A stretch of 50,391 bases of DNA from Chitinophagaceae bacterium (GTDB lineage Bacteria; Bacteroidota; Bacteroidia; Chitinophagales; Chitinophagaceae): assembly GCA_014379965.1 (NCBI GenBank), contig JACMKU010000209.1, forward strand, positions 1-50,391, given 5' to 3'. This document shows, piece after piece, positions 44,011 to 50,391 of the stretch. A program made the translations under genes and the position numbers. The notes under the pieces are model-generated. The model was not told the DNA's origin and searched no databases. It was given only the letters and a program-made list of their open reading frames with translations. Position 1 is the stretch's first letter, and each line of letters starts with the position of its first letter.

Positions 44011-44958
44011 CTATTCGTGATCGTTTCTTCTTGCGTAGTGGGAAGGAGCCATATGAAATTTTCGTTTGAAAGCTTTGCTAAATGTAAACACATCGGGAAA
44101 ATTACAATGAGTAGCTATGGAAGTGAAACTCATAGTCCCCGAGTGGATCAGCGTCATCGCCAGATCCAGTCGTTTCTTTAGCAGATACTGGTACGGGGAA
44201 ATCCCAAAGGCTTGCTTAAAGGAGCGATAGAAGTGAAACTCGGACATATTGCATACCTGTGCAATTTCGCCGATCTCGTCTATCTGTTGCAGTTCGTCGT
44301 CCATATATTGCCTTGCTACACGAAGACGACGAAGTATTTCTTTTCGTGTCTCTAATCTCACTGAGCGAATTCCATTAAGGGCGAGGTAATTTCCATATTC
44401 ATGAAAGATGATCTTCTCTACCAGGTCGAGGAACCATTCCTTGTCAAAATGTCGATTGGCCTCGCCGGTGGAGATTACATGCACAAGATCCTTCAGCTTA
44501 TCACCGAAGAGCGCGGCATTGACGGGACATACCGTTTCCAGGAATTGAGGAACCTTGAAATAACTATCCAGATAATTATCAAAATCGTGGTCATCCTGGG
44601 CAGTCAGCACCGTAAAAGCCTCGGCAACGGTTGCCGGGCATATGTCAATGCAAACACTCCTGACCTTGGCGGTTGAATCGAAATAGGCTTTCACGTCGGG
44701 CTGGCGACAGGCCAACAGGAAGTTGCCCTGGTTCACGACGTGTTCTCTATTCCCAACCTTGTAATAGATGCAACGGTCAACTACATACTTAAGGCTGAAG
44801 TTGCGGAAGGCATTCGCTGTAAACCATTCATTCAATTCAGAATAATAGACCACATCCGAATCGGAGGGCTTGTTAAGGGTAAGTTTGTTTTCCTCAGTGA
44901 TGGTATGAAAAAAAGAGGTCATCATGCAAGCTATACTTCTATTTTTAAAAGACATCAC
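44011..44958 (-). CDS. AraC family transcriptional regulator
   Basis: A 315-residue regulator. Residues 1-205 are a ligand-binding-type N-terminal domain without recognised ligand. The two helix-turn-helix motifs are in the C-terminus: IDEIGEIAQVCNMSEFHFYRSFKQAFGISPYQYL and FTSIATHCNFPDVFTFSKAFKRKFHMAPSHY, the second matching the AraC signature closely. Met codons at residues 1, 2, 12 and 13 make the exact start uncertain. It lies next to the LytTR gene but about 100 bases upstream, and palindrome 14 separates it from the SGNH gene. Confidence 0.9.
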   Translation of the reverse strand: MMSFKNRSIACMMTSFFHTITEENKLTLNKPSDSDVVYYSELNEWFTANAFRNFSLKYVVDRCIYYKVGNREHVVNQGNFLLACRQPDVKAYFDSTAKVRSVCIDICPATVAEAFTVLTAQDDHDFDNYLDSYFKVPQFLETVCPVNAALFGDKLKDLVHVISTGEANRHFDKEWFLDLVEKIIFHEYGNYLALNGIRSVRLETRKEILRRLRVARQYMDDELQQIDEIGEIAQVCNMSEFHFYRSFKQAFGISPYQYLLKKRLDLAMTLIHSGTMSFTSIATHCNFPDVFTFSKAFKRKFHMAPSHYARRNDHE

Positions 44959-45007
44959 CGCCAGTAAAGGCGATGCACCGTAGGAATAAAATTAGCAGGT
45001 GCGGGAG

Positions 45008-45106
45008 CCAATAGGCAATGGGCAATGGGCAATAGGCAATGGGCAAGGCCTCGCGATTTAGAAGATTACTCCATTGCCTATTGCTTATTGCCCGTTGCCT
45101 ATTGAC
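45008..45106. repeat. Palindromic word array 14 (GGCAATG family), tandem junction
   Basis: Left arm 45008-45047 has 7-base words (GGCAATG, GGCAATA). Right arm 45071-45105 has the inverse (CATTGCC, TATTGCC). The loop is about 24 bases. The right arm overlaps the 3' end of the SGNH gene and encodes its last residues and TAA stop (45085-45087). Confidence 0.82.
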
Positions 45107-45804
45107 CTAACGGCTGCCGCTTTCAAAACTCCAAATTGTGCTTCCGAAATTTCGTCTTTCCACGTACTTAGTTCATATCGTATGAAGTCGAGATCCTTTT
45201 TATTCGCTAGCGTTGCGTAGATGGTAAATGCGGCCAGAACGCTTCCCATCATAGAGGGATGAAAATTGTCCGGAGAATAGAGTGGAAGAGTAGGCTCAGA
45301 TTGCCAGGCGAGCTTCCACGCCTTCCCCGCAGGGCACAAAATCGAGCCGGTCTTTTCTGCAGCCTGGGAATAGGACGTGATCACTTTGTCCATATCAAAT
45401 GACCTCGCGCGAGATGGCCAGACCATGTACAACGCAAACTTCGCCTTGTTTGTCTTACTCGCTTCGGCGAATCGATTTGAATAGTCGATTAACAGCACTC
45501 TCGACTCCGGCAATGCTGATGGCCCTTGCTGTGCTACAACAAAATCATAGTCGCCTTTCTCTAACTCCGCCTTGACCTTCCCCTCATTCCAATGGTCTTC
45601 CAGTGAATAGTCCGGAAATAGAAACGATGAAGACGTCATTTCACGTCCTTCCTGTCTTGCCAGTTCGTTGATAATCGACGGAACATCATTGGCATAAGTA
45701 AGGCTATTGCCAACAAAAAGTATCTTCCATTGTTTTGCTATCGTCCCGGAAAAGAACGCGAAAAATAAAAGGCATAGGAAAAAATTGCGTGGCATTGATT
45801 TCAT
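45085..45804 (-). CDS. SGNH/GDSL hydrolase family protein
   Basis: About 239 residues, exported (signal peptide with LCLLFFAFFSGTIA). WKILFVGNSLTYANDVP is the first SGNH block, with the nucleophile Ser in GNSLT; DYDFVVAQQGPSALP is another block with a conserved Gln-Gln-Gly; SPDNFHPSMMGSVLAA contains the catalytic Asp and His. Members deacetylate or deacylate carbohydrates. The ATG at 45802-45804 is used because the longer frame begins with TTG. The C-terminal SIGNGQ is encoded by palindrome 14. It follows the kelch gene after 31 bases. Confidence 0.82.
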   Translation of the reverse strand: MKSMPRNFFLCLLFFAFFSGTIAKQWKILFVGNSLTYANDVPSIINELARQEGREMTSSSFLFPDYSLEDHWNEGKVKAELEKGDYDFVVAQQGPSALPESRVLLIDYSNRFAEASKTNKAKFALYMVWPSRARSFDMDKVITSYSQAAEKTGSILCPAGKAWKLAWQSEPTLPLYSPDNFHPSMMGSVLAAFTIYATLANKKDLDFIRYELSTWKDEISEAQFGVLKAAAVRSIGNGQ

Positions 45805-45835
45805 AATCTGAACTAATATGCCTAACAAATTACAA

Positions 45836-46813
45836 TTACTTTATCTCCTTCCATTGCCGGCCATCCCATTCCCAGGTATCATTGGCATCGTTTGGCCATC
45901 CAAGTCTACCACCGAAAAGCACAACCTTGTCACGGTGCTTATCATAGGCCATATAGCCCATTACCCTCGGTGCGGGACCCGAGTCAGCAAGCTTCTTCCA
46001 CAATTTTCCATCCCATCCCCACGTATCGCCAACAAATCCATTCTTGGTCATTCCGCCGAAAACGATCATCATCCCTCGCTTGGAGTCATAGCACGCTCCC
46101 GGTGAAATTCTCGGCGACGGACCTTCGCTGGTAACTTTTATCCATTGCGCTCCATCGAACTCCCAGGTATCACTGTCGGTTTGATCAGGAGTTAGTCCCA
46201 TGCCACCGAACAATACAACCTTCTTTCGTTTCGAATCATAGATCATGGCGAAGGCCTGCCTACCTGTAGGTCCGCTTCCCTCCCATTTCTTCCATGCCGC
46301 ACCATCCCATTCCCAGGTGATGTCATTAACTACTCCTCTCGCTCCTGAACCGCCGAATGCGACAAGCCTGTCCCTGTGAGAATCATATACAAACCCTGGT
46401 TCCGCTGCACGCATATTGACATCGTCCGACATCGTCTTCCATTCTCCGCTCTCCAACACCCTTAGATCCGCAAGCGATGTATTATTCGAGAATCCTCCAA
46501 AAGAATAAAACTTCTTGCTCTTCGTACTGTATGCCATGCGAAACCCGCTGCGCTTATCCCCTGAGAACCCAGATTGAGCCCAGTTTTCGCCATCGAAGCT
46601 CCACACGTCATTGAAAAATTCGAATGACTTGCCTCCATCAAGTGGCGTACTACCCCCGGTGAGGAGCACTCTTTTGTTTGCTTCATCGTATATCAATTCA
46701 TGATGTGCCCGTTTTGATGGAACAGCGGGCCCGGCAAAGGCAGTTTCCACTTCGCGCGGCATTGCCGATACAAGGAAAGTTAACGCTGCAAGAAACTTTA
46801 TCTTAAAGACCAT
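45836..46813 (-). CDS. Kelch-type beta-propeller protein
   Basis: A 325-residue exported protein (hydrophobic start FKIKFLAALTFLVSA). It has six repeats of about 50 residues with the pattern YDxxRxKVVLFGG...DTWEWDG..W....GPxPR (for example YDSKRKKVVLFGGMGL and DTWEFDGAQWIKV), the fold of galactose oxidase central-domain and kelch proteins. No catalytic residues are apparent; it probably binds a protein or sugar. The downstream SGNH hydrolase gene is likely in the same unit, and palindrome 15 lies upstream. Confidence 0.83.
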   Translation of the reverse strand: MVFKIKFLAALTFLVSAMPREVETAFAGPAVPSKRAHHELIYDEANKRVLLTGGSTPLDGGKSFEFFNDVWSFDGENWAQSGFSGDKRSGFRMAYSTKSKKFYSFGGFSNNTSLADLRVLESGEWKTMSDDVNMRAAEPGFVYDSHRDRLVAFGGSGARGVVNDITWEWDGAAWKKWEGSGPTGRQAFAMIYDSKRKKVVLFGGMGLTPDQTDSDTWEFDGAQWIKVTSEGPSPRISPGACYDSKRGMMIVFGGMTKNGFVGDTWGWDGKLWKKLADSGPAPRVMGYMAYDKHRDKVVLFGGRLGWPNDANDTWEWDGRQWKEIK

Positions 46814-46832
46814 AGGTGATTCATTTAACTGG

Positions 46833-46974
46833 GGTCAATGTGAATGGTGAGTAGTGAATAGTCAATAGTGAGTAGTGAATGGATGCTTGGAATTTGTAAT
46901 TCATGATCGAATTGCGGACGCTACTCACAACTCACTACTCACTATTCACTTATTCACTATTCACTATTCACTTT
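46833..46974. repeat. Palindromic word array 15 (GTGAGTG family), tandem junction
   Basis: Left arm about 46839-46882 (GTGAATGGTGAGTAG type). Right arm 46920-46974 (CTACTCACAACTCACTAC type). The 37-base loop is similar, in inverse orientation, to the loop of palindrome 16. The right arm contains the TGA stop (46968-46970) of the next gene. Confidence 0.84.
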
Positions 46975-48512
46975 TTCAGCCTCGATTCCGCATTAGCTTT
47001 CAACCCTTTTTCCAGCTCGGAAAGGGTCGTCTTCTTTTCAAGTAGATGAAGTACGATGGTGGAAGTGCTTTTCATCTTATCCTTCTCTCCAACTGCTTCG
47101 TATCCTTCAGCGAGGCTATCGAAGAAATTGGGTTCCTCCGGATGTAGCTCAACGTTAAACTTGAAGATCTCCATTGCCTCGGGGTACTTCTTTTCATTTA
47201 ATAAAATATATCCCAGGTTATTCATGTTGCCTCCCTGGAGTATATTAGATGAAGAATCATACTTTACGGTGCTTCGTAGAATGTTCATCGCCTGATCGAT
47301 TCCCTTGGTGCGGATGATGTATTCCATTTCCTCTCTATTCGGCGCTGGCCTACCGGCAGGAAGTATGTCAATATTCCACAAAGAGGACGGGCGGGATCCG
47401 ATGGCGGGCTTGGTTGCCAGGAATGACTGCGCAGCCCGGTCACCTTTCAATTCCGCATCGAAAAAACGGAGAAGGTAAATATTAGATATCTCGAATGATT
47501 GAGCGATGCGCGATTGCTCAACGCCTCTTTTATTTAACACCTTGCACGATACATAGCCCTCCGTTGCGAAATCCCAATGATGCAGCTGAGGCTGGTTGAG
47601 CAAAAGCCTGTATCGCTTCGCAAACTTTGCCTTTTCCAGGTATTCTTTAATATGAGTTTCCTGCTTGGAAAGATCGCTGCTGAACATATGGAGGAAGGAT
47701 GCGCGTAGTTTCGCCGGAGTATAGTAATTGGAGGCGGACAAACCCTGGAACAAACCCTCCATGTATAATCCACTTTCAATGTCAGCCAACGCCTTTACCC
47801 GGGTATCGTACATGCCGAATAATACCGGAACAAAGCCGGAACCACTAAACCCGAATACACCTATGTCTTTTGCGTTAAGTGTATGTGATTTTCCTATTTG
47901 GCTAATGGCGAACTGCATATCTGGAATGCCGCGTAATGCAGATTCGACGAAACTGCCGCCATCATTCTTCACCATAGCGACGATATATCCATTGCTTGCC
48001 AGGACCTCATTCGTGAGGGTCGTCGACAAGGGGCGAAGGCTGCCGATTAGCAGGGGAAATTGCTCTTTCAACGGATCGGCATCGATCCAGGCAAGCATCT
48101 GTATCTTCAACAGCCTGTTCCAATCTTCCTCGCTATTCTTCCCAAACCATCCTTCTATTGAATTGCGATTACGATTTATTTGCGCGGCTCTTTCAGTGGC
48201 TCCTATGCTACCGTCCGTTAAGGTGAGTAAACTATTATAACAGTAATCTTCGAAGTTGATTACCCGCTTTCCAGTATTGGATGTTGCAGGATACCACAGA
48301 TGGATCGTCACCTTACGTCGGCGATCACCATCGTTCTTCTCACCAAGATAGTTATACTCGGGGATTAACATTCGAGAGTCGTCTATCACTGTCATGATTT
48401 TGAAACCCACCGCGTACTTCCCAACCGGCATGTCAGCGTATATTGAATGGGTGTTCTGTGAAAAAACAGTACCACCAAAACCGAGAATCAGTATGAAAAT
48501 AAGCTTTCGCAT
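46968..48512 (-). CDS. Alpha/beta hydrolase with C-terminal TPR repeats
   Basis: A 514-residue exported protein (signal peptide ending VFSQN). Residues about 30-370 form an alpha/beta hydrolase related to the platelet-activating-factor acetylhydrolase/dienelactone type: HLWYPATSN, FPLLIGSLRPLSTTLTNEVLASNGYIVA and the nucleophile elbow GFSGSG. From about 400 to 510 come TPR-like helices (ILLNEKKYPEAMEIFKFNVELHPE, FFDSLAEGYEAVGEKDK). The next upstream gene has the same domain pair and lies 26 bases away, so they are cotranscribed and perhaps duplicated. Its stop lies in palindrome 15. Confidence 0.8.
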   Translation of the reverse strand: MRKLIFILILGFGGTVFSQNTHSIYADMPVGKYAVGFKIMTVIDDSRMLIPEYNYLGEKNDGDRRRKVTIHLWYPATSNTGKRVINFEDYCYNSLLTLTDGSIGATERAAQINRNRNSIEGWFGKNSEEDWNRLLKIQMLAWIDADPLKEQFPLLIGSLRPLSTTLTNEVLASNGYIVAMVKNDGGSFVESALRGIPDMQFAISQIGKSHTLNAKDIGVFGFSGSGFVPVLFGMYDTRVKALADIESGLYMEGLFQGLSASNYYTPAKLRASFLHMFSSDLSKQETHIKEYLEKAKFAKRYRLLLNQPQLHHWDFATEGYVSCKVLNKRGVEQSRIAQSFEISNIYLLRFFDAELKGDRAAQSFLATKPAIGSRPSSLWNIDILPAGRPAPNREEMEYIIRTKGIDQAMNILRSTVKYDSSSNILQGGNMNNLGYILLNEKKYPEAMEIFKFNVELHPEEPNFFDSLAEGYEAVGEKDKMKSTSTIVLHLLEKKTTLSELEKGLKANAESRLKK

Positions 48513-48538
48513 ATTGAATATTTTGAGTGATCAATTAT

Positions 48539-49921
48539 CTATTGGATAGTCGCCAGCAAACGCTTATACCTTTCCTCTGACCGTAGCGTATCAAAGTCCG
48601 CATCCCCCTCTATGATCTGCTTAGTCCCAAATCCATTCCTGACGGATTGTTCAAGTGCCTCCAGCGCCTTCGTCTTCTCATTGACCCTCGCATACGCACA
48701 TGCAAGATTGTAGAAGTCAAAACTTCGTGGACCCATCGCCAGCGCCTTTTCATAATATACAATGGCTTCTTTATTCTTATTTGCGACTAGTAAGTTATAT
48801 CCCAGGTCAGCTAGAAAGATCCTGTTCATTGATCTCGAATTGACAGCTTTGGCGACTAATGATTCTCCCTGTTGCGGCTTATCACCGAGGTAGGAAATTG
48901 TGGCAAGTGCGAAAAGGGCCTCGGCATCGTCGGGCTGCACCTCAACGATCTTCTGATATACCGACTCAGCCTCCCTCAATTGCCTCGATTGCCGCAATGC
49001 ACCGCCATACATCCGAAGGGCAATAACATCTCGTGGATTGAGATCCGTAATCTCTTTCAACAGGCGCAATGCCTTCGGTCTATCAAGTTGCATGGAGCCC
49101 ATCACATCTCGACCTAGGGAGTACGACCACGATGGTGTAGGCACTGGATCGAGGTTATCTTTCCAGAACGAAAGCGTTTCTTTCACCGCCTTTCGCCCCG
49201 CGTCAGTATCAGTATACGCATCAAATGCGTGAGGGAGCCCGGAGCCCATCTTTATTGTCCAGGGTGCTTTGTTCTTTAGCACCTCGTTCCATAGTGTGCT
49301 ATAACCATTACCCTGCACGTCGCCTTCTGCAACGAAAAATAGTACGGGTAGGTCTTTACGGAATGGTCCTACCTGGGAATTACCGTAGTAGAGTACAGCC
49401 GCCTTGATTCCTTTCGAAACCTTTTCGCTCATCAGGTATTGAAATGACTGAGTAACATTTGCTGATGCGGCATAGACGCCAAGTTGGTCAGTGTTCACCT
49501 GGTAGGAAATGCCTTTTTCAGCCAGGAAACTGAAAAGCCCTTCGATAGCTTCACGCGATCCATCCGATTCCATGGAAATACCAATATAGCCATGCGCGGC
49601 AATTAGTCTCGGCCAACTAGTATAGATTCCCCAGGTTTTCATTTTCGCTTCGCCCTCCCTTGGAGCGAACACAGTCATGAATACTATAGCGGGTCGTTTC
49701 TCACCCGGCCTTAGGCCCGGTGGCGAATAAACATCGATCGTCAGTTTACCGTTCCCGGCATTCATGAAGGGGATGTCCCGCTTCACCACGACATCCTTCA
49801 TCGCCGGCACTTCGAGTACGACGCCATATGACAGTTGGTCAATGGCCGAGGCTGGCCGGTTGGTCTGGGAGACTGCCTGGAATCCAAGCAGGATGCAAGC
49901 GAATAGAACTTTCCAATTCAT
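48539..49921 (-). CDS. Alpha/beta hydrolase with C-terminal TPR repeats (second copy)
   Basis: About 460 residues, exported (signal LFACILLGFQAVSQT). The hydrolase domain starts near GNGKLTIDVYSPPGLRPGEK, with IVFMTVFAP, then GVYAASANVT where the nucleophile elbow should be. The elbow reads AASAN and not GxSxG, so catalysis may be weakened or changed; LPHAFD keeps the late histidine. TPR-like repeats fill residues about 300-460 (VYQKIVEVQPDDAEALFALATI, YYEKALAMGPRSFDFYNLACAY). The ATG at 49919-49921 is chosen; the longer frame lacks a signal peptide. Confidence 0.78.
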   Translation of the reverse strand: MNWKVLFACILLGFQAVSQTNRPASAIDQLSYGVVLEVPAMKDVVVKRDIPFMNAGNGKLTIDVYSPPGLRPGEKRPAIVFMTVFAPREGEAKMKTWGIYTSWPRLIAAHGYIGISMESDGSREAIEGLFSFLAEKGISYQVNTDQLGVYAASANVTQSFQYLMSEKVSKGIKAAVLYYGNSQVGPFRKDLPVLFFVAEGDVQGNGYSTLWNEVLKNKAPWTIKMGSGLPHAFDAYTDTDAGRKAVKETLSFWKDNLDPVPTPSWSYSLGRDVMGSMQLDRPKALRLLKEITDLNPRDVIALRMYGGALRQSRQLREAESVYQKIVEVQPDDAEALFALATISYLGDKPQQGESLVAKAVNSRSMNRIFLADLGYNLLVANKNKEAIVYYEKALAMGPRSFDFYNLACAYARVNEKTKALEALEQSVRNGFGTKQIIEGDADFDTLRSEERYKRLLATIQ

Positions 49922-50052
49922 GTGCTGTTGATTTATTGTAATTGAGTCCGGTCGTCCCCGGAAGTATACTGGCAAAGTAGGATCGTGTGGAGGGGAATCC
50001 TACCAGTCCGACAGGTTCGGGGGTGTTGCAGCGATATCCGGGAGGGCGGCGC

Positions 50053-50196
50053 GGTGAATAGTGAATAGTGAGTTGTGAGTACACTCTGCGATTCGATCAT
50101 AGTTTACGAATTCCGAGAGGCCATTCACTACTCAATATTCACTTGCTTCGCTTCGCTCGCAATGACGACTGACCACTGACCACAGACCACTCACGT
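50053..50196. repeat. Palindromic word array 16 (GTGAGTG family) with nested GCGAAGCGAAGC repeat
   Basis: Left arm 50053-50080 (GTGAATAGTGAATAGTG type). Right arm is in two pieces, 50121-50142 and about 50169-50195. Between them (50143-50169) lies another repeat, which on the minus strand reads TCATTGCGAGCGAAGCGAAG, apparently inserted into the arm. The 40-base loop (50081-50120) resembles the loop of palindrome 15. Confidence 0.78.
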
Positions 50197-50198
50197 AA

Positions 50199-50391
50199 CT
50201 ACAGATTGATGTCTTTCCCTTGTTCCAGCTTCTTAATCATTGCCTCTACATTCGTCTTATTGAGATCGTTTGGTGCCTGATCAAATGCCGCCTTCATGTA
50301 GGGAAGGGCCTTCTTGAATTCACCATTTGCCGAGTAGGCACGACCTAGTCCAACGTTTGTCGTGAACACATTCGGAAATTTATCGTAATTC
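50199..50391 (-). CDS. TPR-like C-terminal fragment, possibly of a DUF2911 protein
   Basis: The last 64 codons of a gene that enters from the right edge; it ends with TAG at 50199-50201. The translation includes NYDKFPNVFTTNVGLGRAYS, GEFKKALPYMKAAFDQAP and a charged last helix ending GKDINL. This is one TPR-like unit. I recall similar endings in DUF2911-family proteins of Bacteroidota, but the diagnostic part lies outside the window. Confidence 0.65.
   Translation of the reverse strand, partial: NYDKFPNVFTTNVGLGRAYSANGEFKKALPYMKAAFDQAPNDLNKTNVEAMIKKLEQGKDINL

Overview
The window looks like a chromosomal segment from a Bacteroidota bacterium, probably Chitinophagaceae or a close relative. The clues are the compact primary sigma factor without region 1.1, the Bacteroidota-type GlmU-like protein, DUF2279 and DUF4177 proteins, many lipoproteins and Tat-exported sugar enzymes, TAnnTTTG-type -7 boxes and weak ribosome binding sites. 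The placement rests on protein families read by eye; no database was searched. || Layout: (1) 1-792, N-terminal part of a prolyl oligopeptidase (minus). (2) 1144-3681, glycolytic pair pfkA-pyk. (3) 3823-14165, two divergent gene blocks: DUF1761, DUF1080 lipoprotein, cytochrome c, sugar isomerase-like protein and Gfo/Idh oxidoreductase on the minus strand; MFS transporter, hydroxypyruvate-isomerase-like protein, GMC oxidoreductase, gluconate-2-dehydrogenase-subunit-3-like protein and a second isomerase-like protein on the plus strand. Together they suggest oxidation of glycosides at C3 followed by cleavage of the 3-keto sugar in the periplasm. (4) 14354-23360, surface polysaccharide locus: Wzm/Wzt-type ABC exporter, two FkbM methyltransferases and five glycosyltransferases. 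(5) 23383-25877, KefB-type K+/H+ antiporter with its KefF-like oxidoreductase. (6) 25958-29904, small membrane protein, tpiA, DUF4177, GlmU-like protein and the primary sigma factor. (7) 29989-33947, two tandem M1 metallopeptidase genes, one interrupted by an in-frame TGA. (8) 34215-41224, lpd, a four-helix-bundle protein, pcm, Gfo/Idh, phosphosugar mutase and DUF2279. (9) 41358-50391, PQQ-propeller protein with a LytTR regulator, an AraC regulator, SGNH hydrolase, kelch protein, two hydrolase/TPR proteins and a partial TPR protein. || The most unusual feature is a set of 16 long imperfect palindromes in the intergenic regions. Each arm is an array of degenerate 7-9 base words. There are eight word families, and every palindrome has its G/A-richer arm on the left. 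They fill six of the seven convergent gene junctions, three of seven divergent ones and several tandem ones. Fourteen enclose a short loop, usually 15-70 bases. The other two enclose a small gene: a GxxExxY protein with a PD-(D/E)XK nuclease signature (6706-7089) and a four-helix-bundle protein of the 23S rRNA intervening-sequence family (35709-36098). Loops are related within families, in one case only when one copy is inverted, which suggests the units spread as whole elements. I propose them as a family of mobile or gene-converting palindromes, some carrying a cargo gene.
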